A stretch of 64,000 bases of DNA from Blumeriella jaapii (GCA_009599575.1 VWND01000007.1:877501-941500); one strand, 5' to 3'; positions 31,701 through 42,874 are shown, counted from the stretch's first letter. Numbers and translations: made by a program. The notes: generated by a model from the sequence alone, not told the origin.

Positions 31701-34317
31701 AGGGATTCCGCTCTACCCTTCATTCGTCACGCTGATCGGAAGGCTTCTTACTTTCCATCCCCAGGGAGGGGAGTCGGAGGGAAATCCCTACTCCTCTCGT
31801 TTGGTTGTTTTCCTCTTTCGAATTTTTTCTTTTTTTCTTTTTTCCTTTTTTTCATTTGGTATAGTTTACTTTTTTTTTCGTCTTCCCAAGAGGTGACCGA
31901 CAAACGAGTCATGAGATGGGGTTTCTCCGCAACCGCTATACTCTCTCTTCCTGTCATCTGGACAAGGCTGCTTGCTGCCAAGAATAGGGGTGTTGGAGAT
32001 AAGACTGTGCCCAGATTGTAGGGTTCGGGGCCAGATGGCGAGCCACGTGGGGTACAATAGAGTCAGTACAGTCAGTGCAGTACTGTAAGTGCCGTCAGTA
32101 CTGTACAGTCAGTACAGTCAGCGCAGTCTTTACAGTCACTACAGTCACTACAGTCAGTGCAGTCAGTGTAGTCGGTACAGTACAGTACAGACAGACAGTA
32201 CGTCTCGAAGCCGGGGAAGACCAGTCAGGACTCGGGGTCGAGCTCGACGTGTCCGGCGAAGAGGAGAGCACGAAGTATGAGCGGTTCGGCAGCACCGTTC
32301 TGGCCGCCGAGGCTTTCTTCCGTGCGGTGTTGCAAGAGTCGCGTTTCTTGCTGTTTCACTGCGCGTGTCGGTGTTGACTTTCAGGGACCGAACGTCGCGT
32401 ACGGAGCTTGTCACATAGTGCGACTCGAAGCTATCGTCGTATCGACGGGAACATCCCCGCACCCCGAGAAGTCTGTTTTCCACCGGCTTGGGTGTGTACA
32501 GTACTGTATGGTAGAATCAATGGCTGGCTTGCATGCCATTTCACCACCAAGCGTCTCTGGGAATAGACTTCCCGGCCGCGTGACATACGAGCTATTCAAT
32601 CCCTTTTGGAGATTTTTCACGACTGTCACTCACTCACTGCACAGGCGGCTTTTCGGGAACCACGTTGCTTGCGCCAGGGCCAAGCACGCAAGCTCTTCTA
32701 GAGCGTGGCCTTCTATTCTCCATCCAGTCGAGTGCAGTCAATAGCAAATGTCACATTCTCTCTAGAGACCATACCCACCCATCCGTCGTCCAGCTCGCGA
32801 GCTAAGCGCAAATCCGAGTCACGCCCAAGGTTTCCCCCCCTGCCCTCCCCCCCCCATTCCATTCCGCCAGCCCGTCCGAGCCGTGTCTCGCATTCACAAT
32901 GGCCATTCCGCCATATACTTTCTGCCATGAATCTTCAAGACCCTTTCCTCCCATCCCCGTCCGTGTTATTGTGACGAGAGGAAAACCTTCCTGCTCCCCT
33001 CCCCCCCGCCCTCACGCGCGGAGCGGAGATCTACCCCGCGTTAGCGGGCTCCGGATCCGGCAGGTCCCTGACTCTGAGCAGTGTCGGTTCCGCTTCCCGG
33101 GATGACCTGTCAGTCGACCATCAAGTGACAATGCGAATCACACGCGTGAGATGTCACGTCTCGTTTGCTCGAGCCTCGTACCCAGAGAGAGGGAGGGAGG
33201 TGAACGCGAAGACCTATGTACTGTGCTGTGCTGTGCTGAGCACAGTACCGTACGTGGAGGCGTCCACGAGATCCGACGGCTCGAGATGGCCACGATTCGC
33301 CAGTAGCTTGACCCGTGTCGTGCGCGTTTGTGTGTTTTCTCGGGTCCTTTGCAGTAGTGCGAGACTGACTCCCTTTTCTGGTGATGGGCCTCAGGGCCTA
33401 AGGCAAGAAAGAATCAAACACGCGAATACCGCCCGTTATTTGTGCTGTAACGTAACGTAGCGCTGGGGATAAGTACAAAATTTGCGAGCATCTGCGTTTC
33501 AGATCCCAACATACACTTTTCTACTGCTTCGTTTTTATCCGGCAAAGCCAATGCTTCAAGTATGTAATGTAATGTCCTCATCAATTTGGCATATCACATT
33601 TCACTCAAGCCAAAAAAACAGAACCCCGACATCTCTCCCGTGCTTCACATTTCTGCTGTGTATGTTTGTTTTCCTAGCGCAGCTCTGCCGGACCACAATC
33701 ACGTGGTATCTTTCAATCAGCCATCCTACTGTACTTCGCATTCGTGTCTGTCTGTCTGGTCCTTCCTTTCCAGTTCAAGGGGGAAACATAGAAGAGTTTT
33801 GTAGCGAGTGGGAGGGATGTTTCGATGCGTGTGGCCGGACTCGAAACTGCGCGCGGGGCTCACGCAACGAGGCTGTTCTCTCTACCGTACCGTATACGGC
33901 TGCTGATCGCCCAGAGAGAATGGCAACGAGGATATTCACCACTGAACAAACCACTGACGCTTCGAACTTACTTCTTGGGTTGGAGATGCGTGGTTTTATG
34001 GAAATCTCGACGTGAGGAGATAGGTGAGTGACTCTAGGGAAGGTGTGTCTTGTGGTTCGTGCCTGGCCACCTTACTTACTTAGGTACGTGTAGTGTTTTG
34101 CAGAGCGAAATATAGGTGAGGCGTGGATGTGGTATGAATGTGTATGTAAAGTATGTACAGTAGCAGACAGTATGGCACATAGCAGACTGGTGAACAGAGC
34201 AGCATTGCAATTGAAGCAGATGTAAACAACGCGCAAGCGACTGCTACTTTTGCGTACCTGATTGCACGTGTATCTATCTATCAATCACCGTTTCCATTCC
34301 CTCGCTTCCACACAGCA

Positions 34318-34487
34318 AGAAGAGAAGAAGAAGAAGAAGAAGAAGAAGAAAAAGAAGAAGAAGAAGAAGAAGAAGAAGAAGAAGAAGAAGAAGAAGAAGA
34401 AGAAGAAGAGAAGAAGAAGAAGAAGAAGAAGAAAGAAGAAGAAGAAGAAAGAGAAGAAAGAAGAAGAAGAAGAAGAAGAAGAAGAAG
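34318..34487. repeat. 170 bp GAA polypurine tract
   Basis: This tract is almost pure GAA with occasional extra A or G. Long GAA/TTC tracts can form triplex (H-DNA) structures. There are no pyrimidines inside apart from the edges. Confidence 0.92.
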
Positions 34488-34769
34488 CAACGCGCTGCTA
34501 TCTAGTTAATTGGCGGTTACGGATGAAAGAAAGGGCTTATTTTGTTCCCTTCGATGTCAACAGACAGATTGGCAGCGCACTCGGAAAGGCATCTCGAGAT
34601 TCCTCCCGCGAATCGACATACTACCGATTCCGGGTTTTTGTGATTTGGGAGGTCCATTTCTTTTTCTTCTCATTTTACTCAACAGCGCCCGCCTTTTCGG
34701 CTTGACTCGACGGTCTCTACGACCCAAAGAAACACTCGGCTTCAACTCAACAGTTTTGATTGATACTCT

Positions 34770-35022
34770 GAATTCTTTCGAAAATGGCTTCACGAACACA
34801 TTGGAGAACCATCCACCCCCCTGTAGGGGAAGGACTCAAATAGCGGACCATGTGTCACACATTTCTTTCACACAACGGCGTTCTCGAGGGTCTCTTTCTT
34901 GTATGTGAAAATCCCCAGCTTAGCACGTCTCCAATGATTGCCCTGCGGGAGGCAGGCTTGAGGTAGCGCCGTTCCACTGCCCTCTCCAGACGTTATATAT
35001 AATATCATCGTCATCCATAATC
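34770..35022 (-). repeat. Dispersed repeat family, copy B (least altered)
   Basis: Read on the minus strand, this copy runs from GATGATATTATATATAACGT, through GTGCTAAGCTGGGGATTTT, to GGTTCTCCAATGTGTTCGTG. It aligns with 81-300 over its length and with 50696-50790 over the first 95-110 bp. It keeps CpA and TpG where copy A has TpA. Function unknown. Confidence 0.7.
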
Positions 35023-35956
35023 CCGCGAATCGACTACAGTAGCTAGCTACCTACCTTCCTGTTCAGAGACCGCTCGCTCAACGGAAGCCTCGATTCTTGA
35101 CCCCGGCCGGTGGAAAAGAAATCCGCGATTAGGAGCTTTGCGTTCTTCCCGTCTGGTGGTTTTCCCCTGGATTGATTCCAAGTGTGGGTTCCCATCCACT
35201 CCCCCCTCCATCTCCCCCTCCTCCTCCTCCTCCTCTTCCGTCCTCTCATTCTCGTCTACCGTACCAGACGTCGAGGCCGAAATCGCAGCTGCGATTGGAG
35301 GTACATGCTGTTCGGGTCGCTTTTCGCGTTGGTCATGATTGAAATCGGCTTTGTACGGATTTGGTGGGAAATGAGCTTGTCGCGGAAGCGTGTTGGCGAG
35401 AGACGAGCCTTACGTGTGGTGTGTGTGGTGTGATGTCGTGTTGTGCAGTGCTAGCAGTACGGTCTTATCTACTGCATGTACCTACTGTAGATATGGGAAA
35501 TCTAGCTCGGAGGGAGTAGAGAAGCATGTATGTACTGTACAGTATATGTAAATGTAAATGTAAATTTACATGCGAATTCGAATAAATAGGGGCGGGTGTT
35601 GGTTGGATGTTTGTCGTGTTGGAGAACAGTTCCTGTGTGACAGACCGATCTAACGCTGAGATTAATACCTTTTGATGTTCAGTTCTATATTCTAACCGAA
35701 CCATCGATTATGAACGCTTTGCGATGAATTTGCTTAGGAAGAACTCTTGATACCTGATTCTAGGTATAAGAATATCAACATTGTTGCTGTTTCTCCTTAG
35801 CTACTGTACAGTAAAGGCCTACCTGGCTAGTAAGCGATTCCCTCCCCCCCCCCCCCCCCCCCACCTTCGGAAAGCTCGGCAATTTTCTGACTGCGGTCAA
35901 TTAACCCCTCACGAAGAGTTTTCTCTACAATCCTTCATTCAATACCAAGGTTCTAA

Positions 35957-36061
35957 GGGAGTCTGGCCGAGTGGTTAAGGCGCTGTGTTTAGGTAGGCCG
36001 CAAGGCAACCTGTAACGATCCGCAGTGGGAAACCGCGCAGGTTCGAATCCTGCGGCTCTCA
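35957..36061 (+). tRNA. tRNA-Leu (anticodon UAG) with 26 nt intron
   Basis: The acceptor stem GGGAGTC pairs with GGCTCTC at 36054-36060, followed by discriminator A. D stem GCC/GGC, anticodon stem CTGTG/CGCAG and T arm GCAGG-TTCGAAT-CCTGC are all present. The long variable arm (TGGGAAACCGC) marks a class II tRNA. The anticodon loop reads TTTAGG, then an intron at 35994-36019 inserted after position 37, the canonical place, then C38. The anticodon is UAG, reading CUA leucine codons. Splicing would need the SEN complex, one subunit of which is encoded 9 kb downstream. A T6 run follows immediately. Confidence 0.92.
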
Positions 36062-36067
36062 TTTTTT
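36062..36067 (+). terminator. RNA polymerase III T-run terminator
   Basis: Six T residues directly follow the discriminator base of the tRNA-Leu gene, the standard Pol III stop signal. Confidence 0.85.
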
Positions 36068-36499
36068 CATGCTCTGTATTAATTACTTATATTTTTTGGG
36101 CTTCGTTGTTACTACGTACTTACTGTACGACAGACACAGCTGGCAAATCTTTTTTTTTTTTAAACAAATTCCATCCATCACTTCTGGGTTATCGCTGTAT
36201 CTGTCTGTCATCTATGCCCCCCCCACTGCACTTTATTTTTGTCGGCTTCAATTAGGGGTTGATGAAGGAAGGGTAATTTCGTGCTCTCGTGACTGACATC
36301 CCCATCGTGGTTCGCGATCTCAGCTCATCAACGCTGTGTCTAAATTTACATCCAATATGTACTTCATCAAACATATCCGTTTTGACAGTACAAGTGTGGC
36401 AGGCAATCTTTGGTGTGCGGCTCGTGGTTGAAATTTTTTGAATCACAGATATATGCTGGGAGGGTAGAGCAACAAAACCGCTAGCTACTTACTGTATGT

Positions 36500-36574
36500 A
36501 ATAGTGGGCTGCCTTCCCACAATTCTTATATTTCGAGTGCCCGCAGAATAATTGTGGGAAGGCAGCCCACTATT
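36500..36574. repeat. Perfect 25 bp inverted repeat with 25 bp loop
   Basis: The left arm 36500-36524 (AATAGTGGGCTGCCTTCCC...) is exactly complementary to the right arm 36550-36574, with no mismatch. The 25 nt spacer is unrelated. Transcription of either strand would give a strong stem-loop. It is not followed by a T-run on either side. It could be a foldback transposon remnant or a small-RNA precursor. Confidence 0.9.
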
Positions 36575-37079
36575 GCTCTATCATTCGAAGGTGTTACGAA
36601 AAGCGTTGAGTCTCTGGCACAATGGATCAACAGCGCAGAGCCGGATAAGGCAAACCCCAATCACCCAAGTGTATTCCGAGTTTTGTGGTCAATTGTCTAT
36701 CTGCTTTTGTTTTGTGTATGAAAAGCGTTCGCAAATCACACATTGCTGCCGTCACTCGGGATCCCCCTCCTTGATGTATCACGTCCTGAGCGGACTGAAT
36801 GGTAACATCGATTCCGAGACGTGGATGATCATCGCATCTCGGCTTGCATTGCGCACTTCTACACGATCAGCCAGACGTCTGCCTCAAACTTACAGCTCAA
36901 TATGCTCCATCGACATGGAGCTTCCCCTCTAGCAGTCGTGCACTGCTCCTCGCCAGCTCCTCGTCTCCGTAGCTCTTTTCCCACAGCCCTCTCGTGAGCT
37001 TTTGGATGGGCTTGGCTTGGGCGTTCTGTGCCCGTGGTCCTCTACGTAAACATGACCGACCTCCGCTGGCAGGCCCACT
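36575..37079. other. Intergenic, nothing recognised
   Basis: There is an open frame at 36552-36932 plus, but it starts inside the inverted repeat, lacks any recognised domain and has uneven composition. I see no other signal before the 3' end of the cyclophilin gene. Confidence 0.5.
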
Positions 37080-37630
37080 TCAACCTGCCAGAGGGTTCGC
37101 ATGCAGCGTTACGCTCTCGATCCGGATCGGGTCCTTCGGCCGACTCTTCTTGTCCACCCCGACCTTCTCCATCGTCGCCATCGTCGCCAGGCTCTCGTCT
37201 CCCAGGACGTGCCCAAACACCGTGTTCTTCCCGTCCAGATGCGGCGCCTTGTCGAAGCAGATGAAGAACTGGCTGCCGTTCGTCGCCGGGCCTTTATTCG
37301 CCATGCTGACTATCCCTCGCGCGTTGTGTCGCAAGGTCGGCCGGATCTCGTCCTCGAACGGCGCGTCCCATATCGAGACGCCTCCCTTGGGCTGCGAAGG
37401 CGGCGCGCCGGTCTGGATCATGAAGCCCGGAATCAGTCGGTGGAAGAGGGAGCCGTCGTAGTAGGCCGAGGCGCATAACGCGAGAAAGTTCTGGGGGGCG
37501 CGATTAATCTCGAGGGCGTCGAAGATGAACCCGGGACGGGGGAATGGCTCACCTCGGCCGTCTTGGGCACACTCTCGCAGAAGACCTCGATCTTGATGTC
37601 GCCGAGGTTGGTGTGCAGCGTGACGGACAT
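37080..37630 (-). CDS. cyp10: Peptidyl-prolyl isomerase-like 3 (cyclophilin type)
   Basis: Exons 37553-37630 and 37080-37490 (minus strand) flank a 62 nt GT-AG intron and give 162 residues, the usual length for the PPIL3/Cyp10 family (about 161). The protein is almost only the cyclophilin fold. The N-terminus MSVTLHTNLGDIKIEVFCE is characteristic. Cyclophilin A active-site equivalents are visible: F42-H43-R44, then GFMIQ at 48-52 and QFFI at 100-103. The cyclosporin-contact tryptophan is replaced by His110 in APHLDGK, as in other PPIL3 proteins. Family members act with the spliceosome in the nucleus. It is divergent from the arrestin gene at 38176 across 545 bp, so the two may share a promoter region. 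No signal peptide is present. Confidence 0.94.
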
Positions 37631-38175
37631 GATGCCGAGTGAGCGGGGGAGTTTGGAGGTAGAGTACACTTTGAGAGCCGCGTTTCGAGCTTCGAGGTGG
37701 GCCAACGCAAATGTCGTAGGGCTGGAGGCGGAGAGTACACCAGTTGCTCGGCCCCGCCATCCCTTGCCGGCGCTCAGAACCCCATCGCTCGATGGCCATC
37801 ACGGCCAGGCCGAGCCGCGTAGATAAACAAAGGAATCCCTTGATCCGGCGCTGCTTCCACTCTATACCTATACAACAGTCCGCATCACGAACCTCTGCCC
37901 GACAGCAACGGGCCCTCTTCCTTTCCACATTCCACATTCCACAGCATCTCGCAGGCGGCGGCTGGCTAAGCCTTGCTTACAGTACTGAACTGTACATGGT
38001 GACGACGAGCTTCTCCGACACCCACCCCCCCCGCTGCGCCATACAGTACAGTACCAAGTTCCGCGGACCTGATGCTCTTCAGCGTGCCATTCCATAAACC
38101 TACGCACTTTGTCTGTCGCGCCTCCTGGCCCTTGGGCGCAAACGCGCGCTTGCGCCAACGTGTGCCCGAGACACC
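37631..38175. promoter_or_regulatory. Shared intergenic region of cyp10 and arrestin gene
   Basis: The region lies between two divergent start codons. It contains TACAGTACTGAACTGTAC near 37978-37995 and CATACAGTACAGTAC near 38040-38054, plus a C-run at 38023-38032. I see no clear TATA box. Confidence 0.45.
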
Positions 38176-39496
38176 ATGGCTGCCTTTGTCCGAGTCTCGG
38201 GGCCGCCGAACAGCAACTTCCTGGTGGGCTATCCCGGGATTTCGGCGACGCTGGTAAGCTGCCTTGTGTCTGTGGTCTCTCTGCGCGGCGTGTGTGCTAA
38301 CGGCGACTCGCAGCCTCGCATAGAAGGCAAAGTGGAGATTCGCCCGCTCACCGGAATCTCGGCGCCAGTTGCGATCTCTCTGGTGCGCATCTGTCTACAG
38401 AGGAGGGAGACGATCCATCCCTCGGCCGAATCGATCGCGAAGAAACACTTGGGCACGCCCAGGAGGGAGACGACGGACGTGGTGGGAAAGGAGCTGCTGT
38501 TGTTCCGGTGCCCGGCCGGCAAGGAATCCGAGAGCGTGGTGTTGATGGACCTGCCGTTCGTGCTGTTCATACCTTTTGGCAGAGGCGGCGAAGAGACCAA
38601 CCGGCGGATACCGCCAGCCTCGCTACAGCTTCCGAGTCGGACCGCGGAGACCTTCTACGAGCTGGTGGTGACGGTCCAGCAAGGTCAGGAGCAGAAGAAA
38701 TTCGCGTTCCCGGTGCCGATACAGAGATACGACACCCTGTCGACGTTCGGCATGTACAACCGGCCTGAAGCCGCGGAGAAAACCTCGGATCACTTGGTCA
38801 CGCTGGGGATATCGTTGCCGCGGTGGTCCTACGGCCCCCTGGATCCTGTCAGTGTTTACATCAAGCTCTCGCCTAATCCGGACTGGCTGAGCAAGGCGAA
38901 GAAGATCACCATTCAGAAAATCACCATCGGGATTGAAGAGGAGATCACCTATAACCCCGAGGGCGACGAGCCCACCAAGAAGATCAATCGGATAGCCAAG
39001 CACACGCAGACGGTGGGAGTACGGATGCCGGAAGCCGGATACTGCACGAATCTCGGCCTGGTCTTCCCCTCCAAGGAGTTGCGAGATCATGATGGCATCA
39101 TTCGGCGTGGGAAAGCTGCGTTCCCCATGTATGCGGTCAACTCCTTCACCACGACGGGTACGCTGTACAAGATTGAGTTTTTCCTGATCATCAAGGTACG
39201 CCGAACCCCCTGTGAGGTCGAGATGATGGTAGATAGTAGACTGACAAGAGCAGGCCCACATGTCCGCAGCACGAGACATCGTCCTGCGGCAACCCATAGT
39301 GGTATGTCCGCTTGACCAGCAGGACTGCAAGGAAGAAATGGATGCCATCGAGCAAGCGGCCAAGGACGCATCGCACGTCGATCAGCAAAACCCCATGTTG
39401 CCAGCCTGCACTATCATCCGCGCCAACGACAAGGACGCTTTGCGAGCTCTTGGATGGACGATGGTAGGTGGCCAGCGAAAGATGGTGATTGAGTGA
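38176..39496 (+). CDS. LDB19-type arrestin-like protein
   Basis: Exons 38176-38253, 38314-39195 and 39254-39496 give 400 residues. Introns of 60 and 58 nt have GT-AG ends, and the first carries GCTAAC. The N-terminus (MAAFVRVSGPPNSNFLVGYPG) opens into a beta-rich arrestin fold. Blocks such as RIEGKVEIRP, FELVV-like FYELVVTVQQGQE, FAFPVPIQRYDTL and YNRPE fit the LDB19 arrestin N-terminal family. The C-terminal half (SVYIKLSPNPDWLSKAKKIT, EEEITYNPEGDEPTKK) is the second arrestin lobe. In yeast LDB19/Art1 is an adaptor that brings the Rsp5 ubiquitin ligase to plasma-membrane transporters. No PPxY motif is obvious here, so recruitment may differ. Intron 1 has a length divisible by three and no in-frame stop, so its retention would insert 20 residues. 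Confidence 0.86.
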
Positions 39497-41123
39497 GCGA
39501 GGAAGAACTTCTTTCCGCTCCTAGTGGGAACGGTTTTCCGAAAATCACACGCACACACACACACACACACATTTGAAAGGACGACGGATCTTTCGAAAAC
39601 TTCCATATGTTTCGCATCGATGCCATCTTGATATTCGAGATACGACAAATTCACGAACAACATATCGATCGAAGCGAAGTCTTGAATCTTTTCAAACACG
39701 TTAAGAAACAAAATAAATGAACATAAGAGTGGCTGCAGCAGTCAGTCGGTCGGGAAACAGGCGCAACGGGAAAGGAAGGGAAGGCGTCAAGATGTTCATC
39801 ATCACATGGCGGCGGCAGTTGGTCGGGGTTGGGATTTCGGGGCATGGATTTGGATGGAAATGGATACGGAGGTCCAAAAAGGATAGGATAGGATAGGATA
39901 GGACAGGACAGGACAGGACAGGATACCTACCTACCTACCTGTCTACCTATCTATCTAGCAATCACTTGGGGCGGGAATTTTGCAGGGCGGTTCCTGCTAT
40001 AAGCTGAGCAGGCAGCGATCGCCATCTTTGGAGTGTATGTGATGGATAAGGTACATGCACGCATGCAAATGATGGGCCGCGATGAATTTAGTGGAGGCCA
40101 GCCAGATGAGCAGCAAGGTGAAGCAACGAAAGGACTGAACGAACCGAGAGAGCGAGCGAGCGAATGGGTAGCCACTCAAGTTCTTGTAAGATGGACGTAT
40201 CTTTTTACTCTGTTAGATAGGTATCTAGGTGCCTGCCTACCTTCGTTGCCAATCTTGAGAGTTGAGTCGAGGTGACGCAGGACAGCGAGCGGGAATCGTA
40301 ACGCCCACGACAATCCCGTACGCCTACAAAGCTATGTACATACACACATACACACATACACACATACACACATACACACATACACACATACATACATACA
40401 TACATACAGTATTACCTGTTCCGCAAGGAGTTCAATACCGACCCTTTCTTTCATGGAACTTTGAAAATCCCCGGTTTGGAGAGTATGGTCCTGTGGAGGG
40501 GGGAACGCGTGACTGGTACAAATACCCCGAGGCCGATCGATGGACACGATTCTGGATACCTTTTCCAGTCAGCAAGTAGGTAATTCATTCAGCCTTGCTT
40601 GCATACATCGATCGAGCCTTCTACACACACATTCGGAACACAGACAGATGTCGGTTTCTCGGATCTGAGGTCAAGTCAAGGCTAGTGAGATGTTCTCTTG
40701 GGATAGATAAACAAGAGCAAACAAAGCAAGGGCAAGAACGCCCCCGTTTTCGTGGGTATATTATTTGTACAGGCAAGAAATACACCTGAAGAGGGCCTGA
40801 GGCTAGGAGGTGCAAGGTTACTCGAGGCGATTTAGATCCGTACGCAACTTCACCTCTCTTCACCTAGGTAGGTAGTTGAGTTGATCGGACCGAACAACGG
40901 GTTTATCTGTACAAAGTGGCTGACGATCCTGACTGACACATCGATCCCATGCAAAGCGCAGTTTCCGAAGTGAATGAGCAGCACAGAGAAAGGACAGGAG
41001 TACTGTACAGTACATCAACACGTAAAAGTTACCGAGGGATAGGTATTCGGACAAAAACTCTCCAAATACCTGAGGTACCCCATACAGGGCCACCAAAACC
41101 AAAATCTGGTAACACATATCAGG
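39497..41123. other. Intergenic with microsatellites
   Basis: I see no gene. It contains a CA repeat near 39549-39569, GGATA/GGACA pentamers at 39881-39922, CTAC runs, and a CATACACA array at 40339-40406. Short frames on both strands are repeat-derived. Confidence 0.6.
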
Positions 41124-42162
41124 TCACGAACCCGACCGGAAGCTCCTGGTAGAAAAGCAGTCCTTTGCGTGTTTGTGCACATACACAAAGCTCTCGGGCA
41201 CGAACTTCGTGGCCAGCTTCGAGCGCCCCTCGCCGGTCTCATACTGCAAAACCTCGCTGCCGTCTTTGAGCTTCAGCGGGCCCAGCTCTCTGCCTTTGAC
41301 AACTATCTGCCGGTCGGCGACGAGACCGAGATGACCGGCTACCTCCAGCAGGAATCTTCGCATTAGCTCCAGCTTGCCTAGGATCTCCGTCTCGGGTCGC
41401 TTGAAGCGCCAGAAGTATCCTTCGTTGGCATAGCCGGCGGGGACTACTCCATAGTCGTCGGAGAACTCGCTGCCTTCTGGGGTAAGCGGTCTGGGGGACG
41501 ATGGCGAACAGCGCCGGACTTCCTGAAGTGGGTGCGGCTTGTGAAGTGCTTGGGGCGCTGGCAGGAGTGGCTAGTCCTTTAGCAAGTGTTTCTTCGAGGT
41601 CTTGTTGTCGCATCTCAAGACCCTGCTCGCGCAGAAGATCTTGCAGCCGCTCAGTTTGCTTCATCTCTCTCTTGAGCTCGTCGGCCTGCTTTTTGAAACC
41701 ATCTCTCAGGGATTGTCATTCGACATGCTGGCGCTGCTTGTATCCTTCCCCGTTCTCGAGGCGTCTAGTGAGTGATTCGTACTCGATTTGCTGTTCATTC
41801 AGGACGCGTTCCCTCTGTTGGTTGCTGATCTTCCGCGCTTCTGAATCTCTCGCTTTTTTCAGCAAAGTTGCGCGTTCTCTTGCTAGCGTGGACTCTTGAA
41901 TCTTCAGGTCTCGGTCGTAACTTTGTAGCTCGTGCTCGTATCGAGAACCAGCAATAACGGTCGCAGTTCCTGCCTCTTCAACTGACGGTGGTACTTTGGG
42001 CAGCTCTTCATCATTGCGCAAGACCACGGCTAACCTTGCACTGCTCCTACGACCGACGTGCTGCATCGGTCAAGTCGAACGATGCTCTAATCGCTGATTT
42101 ACAGTGCGCTTGATCGCACGGCGAGCTGGTCCGGACTGGCGTACAACAATCGTGTCAGACAT
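41124..42162 (-). pseudogene. Decayed coiled-coil protein gene with two in-frame TGA codons
   Basis: The minus strand starts MSDTIVVRQSGPARRAIK at 42162 and stays in one frame to about 41500, except for TGA at 42070-42072 (codon 31) and at 41716-41718 (codon 149). Both lie in coding-like sequence that continues in frame, and each is one transition away from a CGA Arg codon. The middle is a strong coiled coil (ARERATLLKKARDSEARK, EQQIEYESLTRRLEN, then LKREMKQTERLQDLLREQ). Near 41480-41570 the good frame shifts by one, and the C-terminal part (PAGYANEGYFWRFKRPETE, RRFLLEVAGHLGLVADRQ) runs to TGA at 41124. I recognise no family. Two stops plus a shift argue for a pseudogene; an intron or sequence errors could explain part of it. 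Confidence 0.6.
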
Positions 42163-42238
42163 GACTTCTCTGTTGCTAACAACGCTGCCGTATCTTAGTC
42201 ATCCGTTTCCCTCACGTGTCTCAGATGCTGAAGATTCG

Positions 42239-42874
42239 TTAACGCTCCTCAATGACACAAGGTGCTGAGAACATTTGTAGATGTCTGGAAGACTTACGTG
42301 TACAACCTCTCGAGCGAAAGCGAGAATAAAATTCCTCCTGAATGTCCTCGATGCTACCATTCACAAATTCCTGATGAAACACAATATCTTTCTGGTCCCT
42401 GACAGTGCGTACCGAGAAACCCATCTTGCTGTCCCTTCCATCTCCTTTGCGAACAGTGAAATGGACTTGAGGAGTATGTTCAACAAAGTGCGTAACAACA
42501 TGGGCCTGGACTGGAACCATATTATCTTTCTTGTGGACATCGACAGCAAGATATTTAGGATCGTATACGGGTTTACTCTGTCCTGCAACCATAGATCGTC
42601 TATCACCATCCCCGGATTCTTCGACTTGCTCCTTCGCAGAAAGTGTCGACTTGGTCGGTGTCTGACTCGCTTCTTCGCATGAAGAAAGCGTTTGACAAGT
42701 TCGAGTTTGCGCGTTGTAGTTGCGGTATCGAATTAGTCGACATACTCCTGGAAGCACGGTACTGTCTAGCTTGAATTTCTCAACAGATACTGCCATGTCT
42801 GCGGCAATGAGATCCTTCCACCGAATCAGATGCGCAATATCTTTCGGGCTCGGAAAGTCGGGGTCCCTGAGTGT
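42239..42874 (-). CDS. Unrecognised exon-like open frame
   Basis: The frame is open from 42874 to TAA at 42239. A Met at 42796 begins MAVSVEKFKLDSTVLPGVCR, but coding-like sequence extends upstream (PDFPSPKDIAHLIRWKDLIA) to a possible splice acceptor CTCAG at about 42867, with a possible donor GTTAGT roughly 105 nt further upstream. The protein has a Ser/Thr/Gln/Lys-rich linker, then YDPKYLAVDVHKKDN and THFVEHTPQVHFTVRK, which look like a folded domain. No family is recognised. It lies directly upstream of the decayed coiled-coil gene on the same strand and may belong to the same decaying locus. Start and exon structure are uncertain. Confidence 0.4.
   Translation of the reverse strand, partial: TLRDPDFPSPKDIAHLIRWKDLIAADMAVSVEKFKLDSTVLPGVCRLIRYRNYNAQTRTCQTLSSCEEASQTPTKSTLSAKEQVEESGDGDRRSMVAGQSKPVYDPKYLAVDVHKKDNMVPVQAHVVTHFVEHTPQVHFTVRKGDGRDSKMGFSVRTVRDQKDIVFHQEFVNGSIEDIQEEFYSRFRSRGCTRKSSRHLQMFSAPCVIEER

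Larger units (their letters stand above)
27423..35956. other. 8.5 kb without a recognisable protein gene
   Basis: The stretch contains pyrimidine-rich blocks (31.2-31.9 kb), a TTC tract (28657-28737), a GAA tract (34318-34487), TACAGTAC clusters, CAGTCAGTACAGTCA repeats near 32065-32190 and repeat copy B. Frames of 150-210 codons (for example 31097-31735 plus and 30904-31461 minus) overlap on opposite strands, have odd composition and show no domain. A long non-coding transcript or leader cannot be excluded. Confidence 0.55.

Noticed and set aside
31097..31735. 212-codon plus-strand frame with a hydrophobic stretch
   Set aside because: The hydrophobic part comes from a T-rich block. Composition is erratic and overlapping minus-strand frames are as long. 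There is no recognisable domain or splice structure.
36552..36932. 126-codon plus-strand frame
   Set aside because: It starts inside the perfect inverted repeat, lacks a domain and has no supporting splice or promoter signals.
42196..42201. TGACTA stop-readthrough motif on the minus strand
   Set aside because: The TGA is in frame with the decayed coiled-coil gene, but upstream of its start. It does not follow any open coding frame, so there is nothing to read through.
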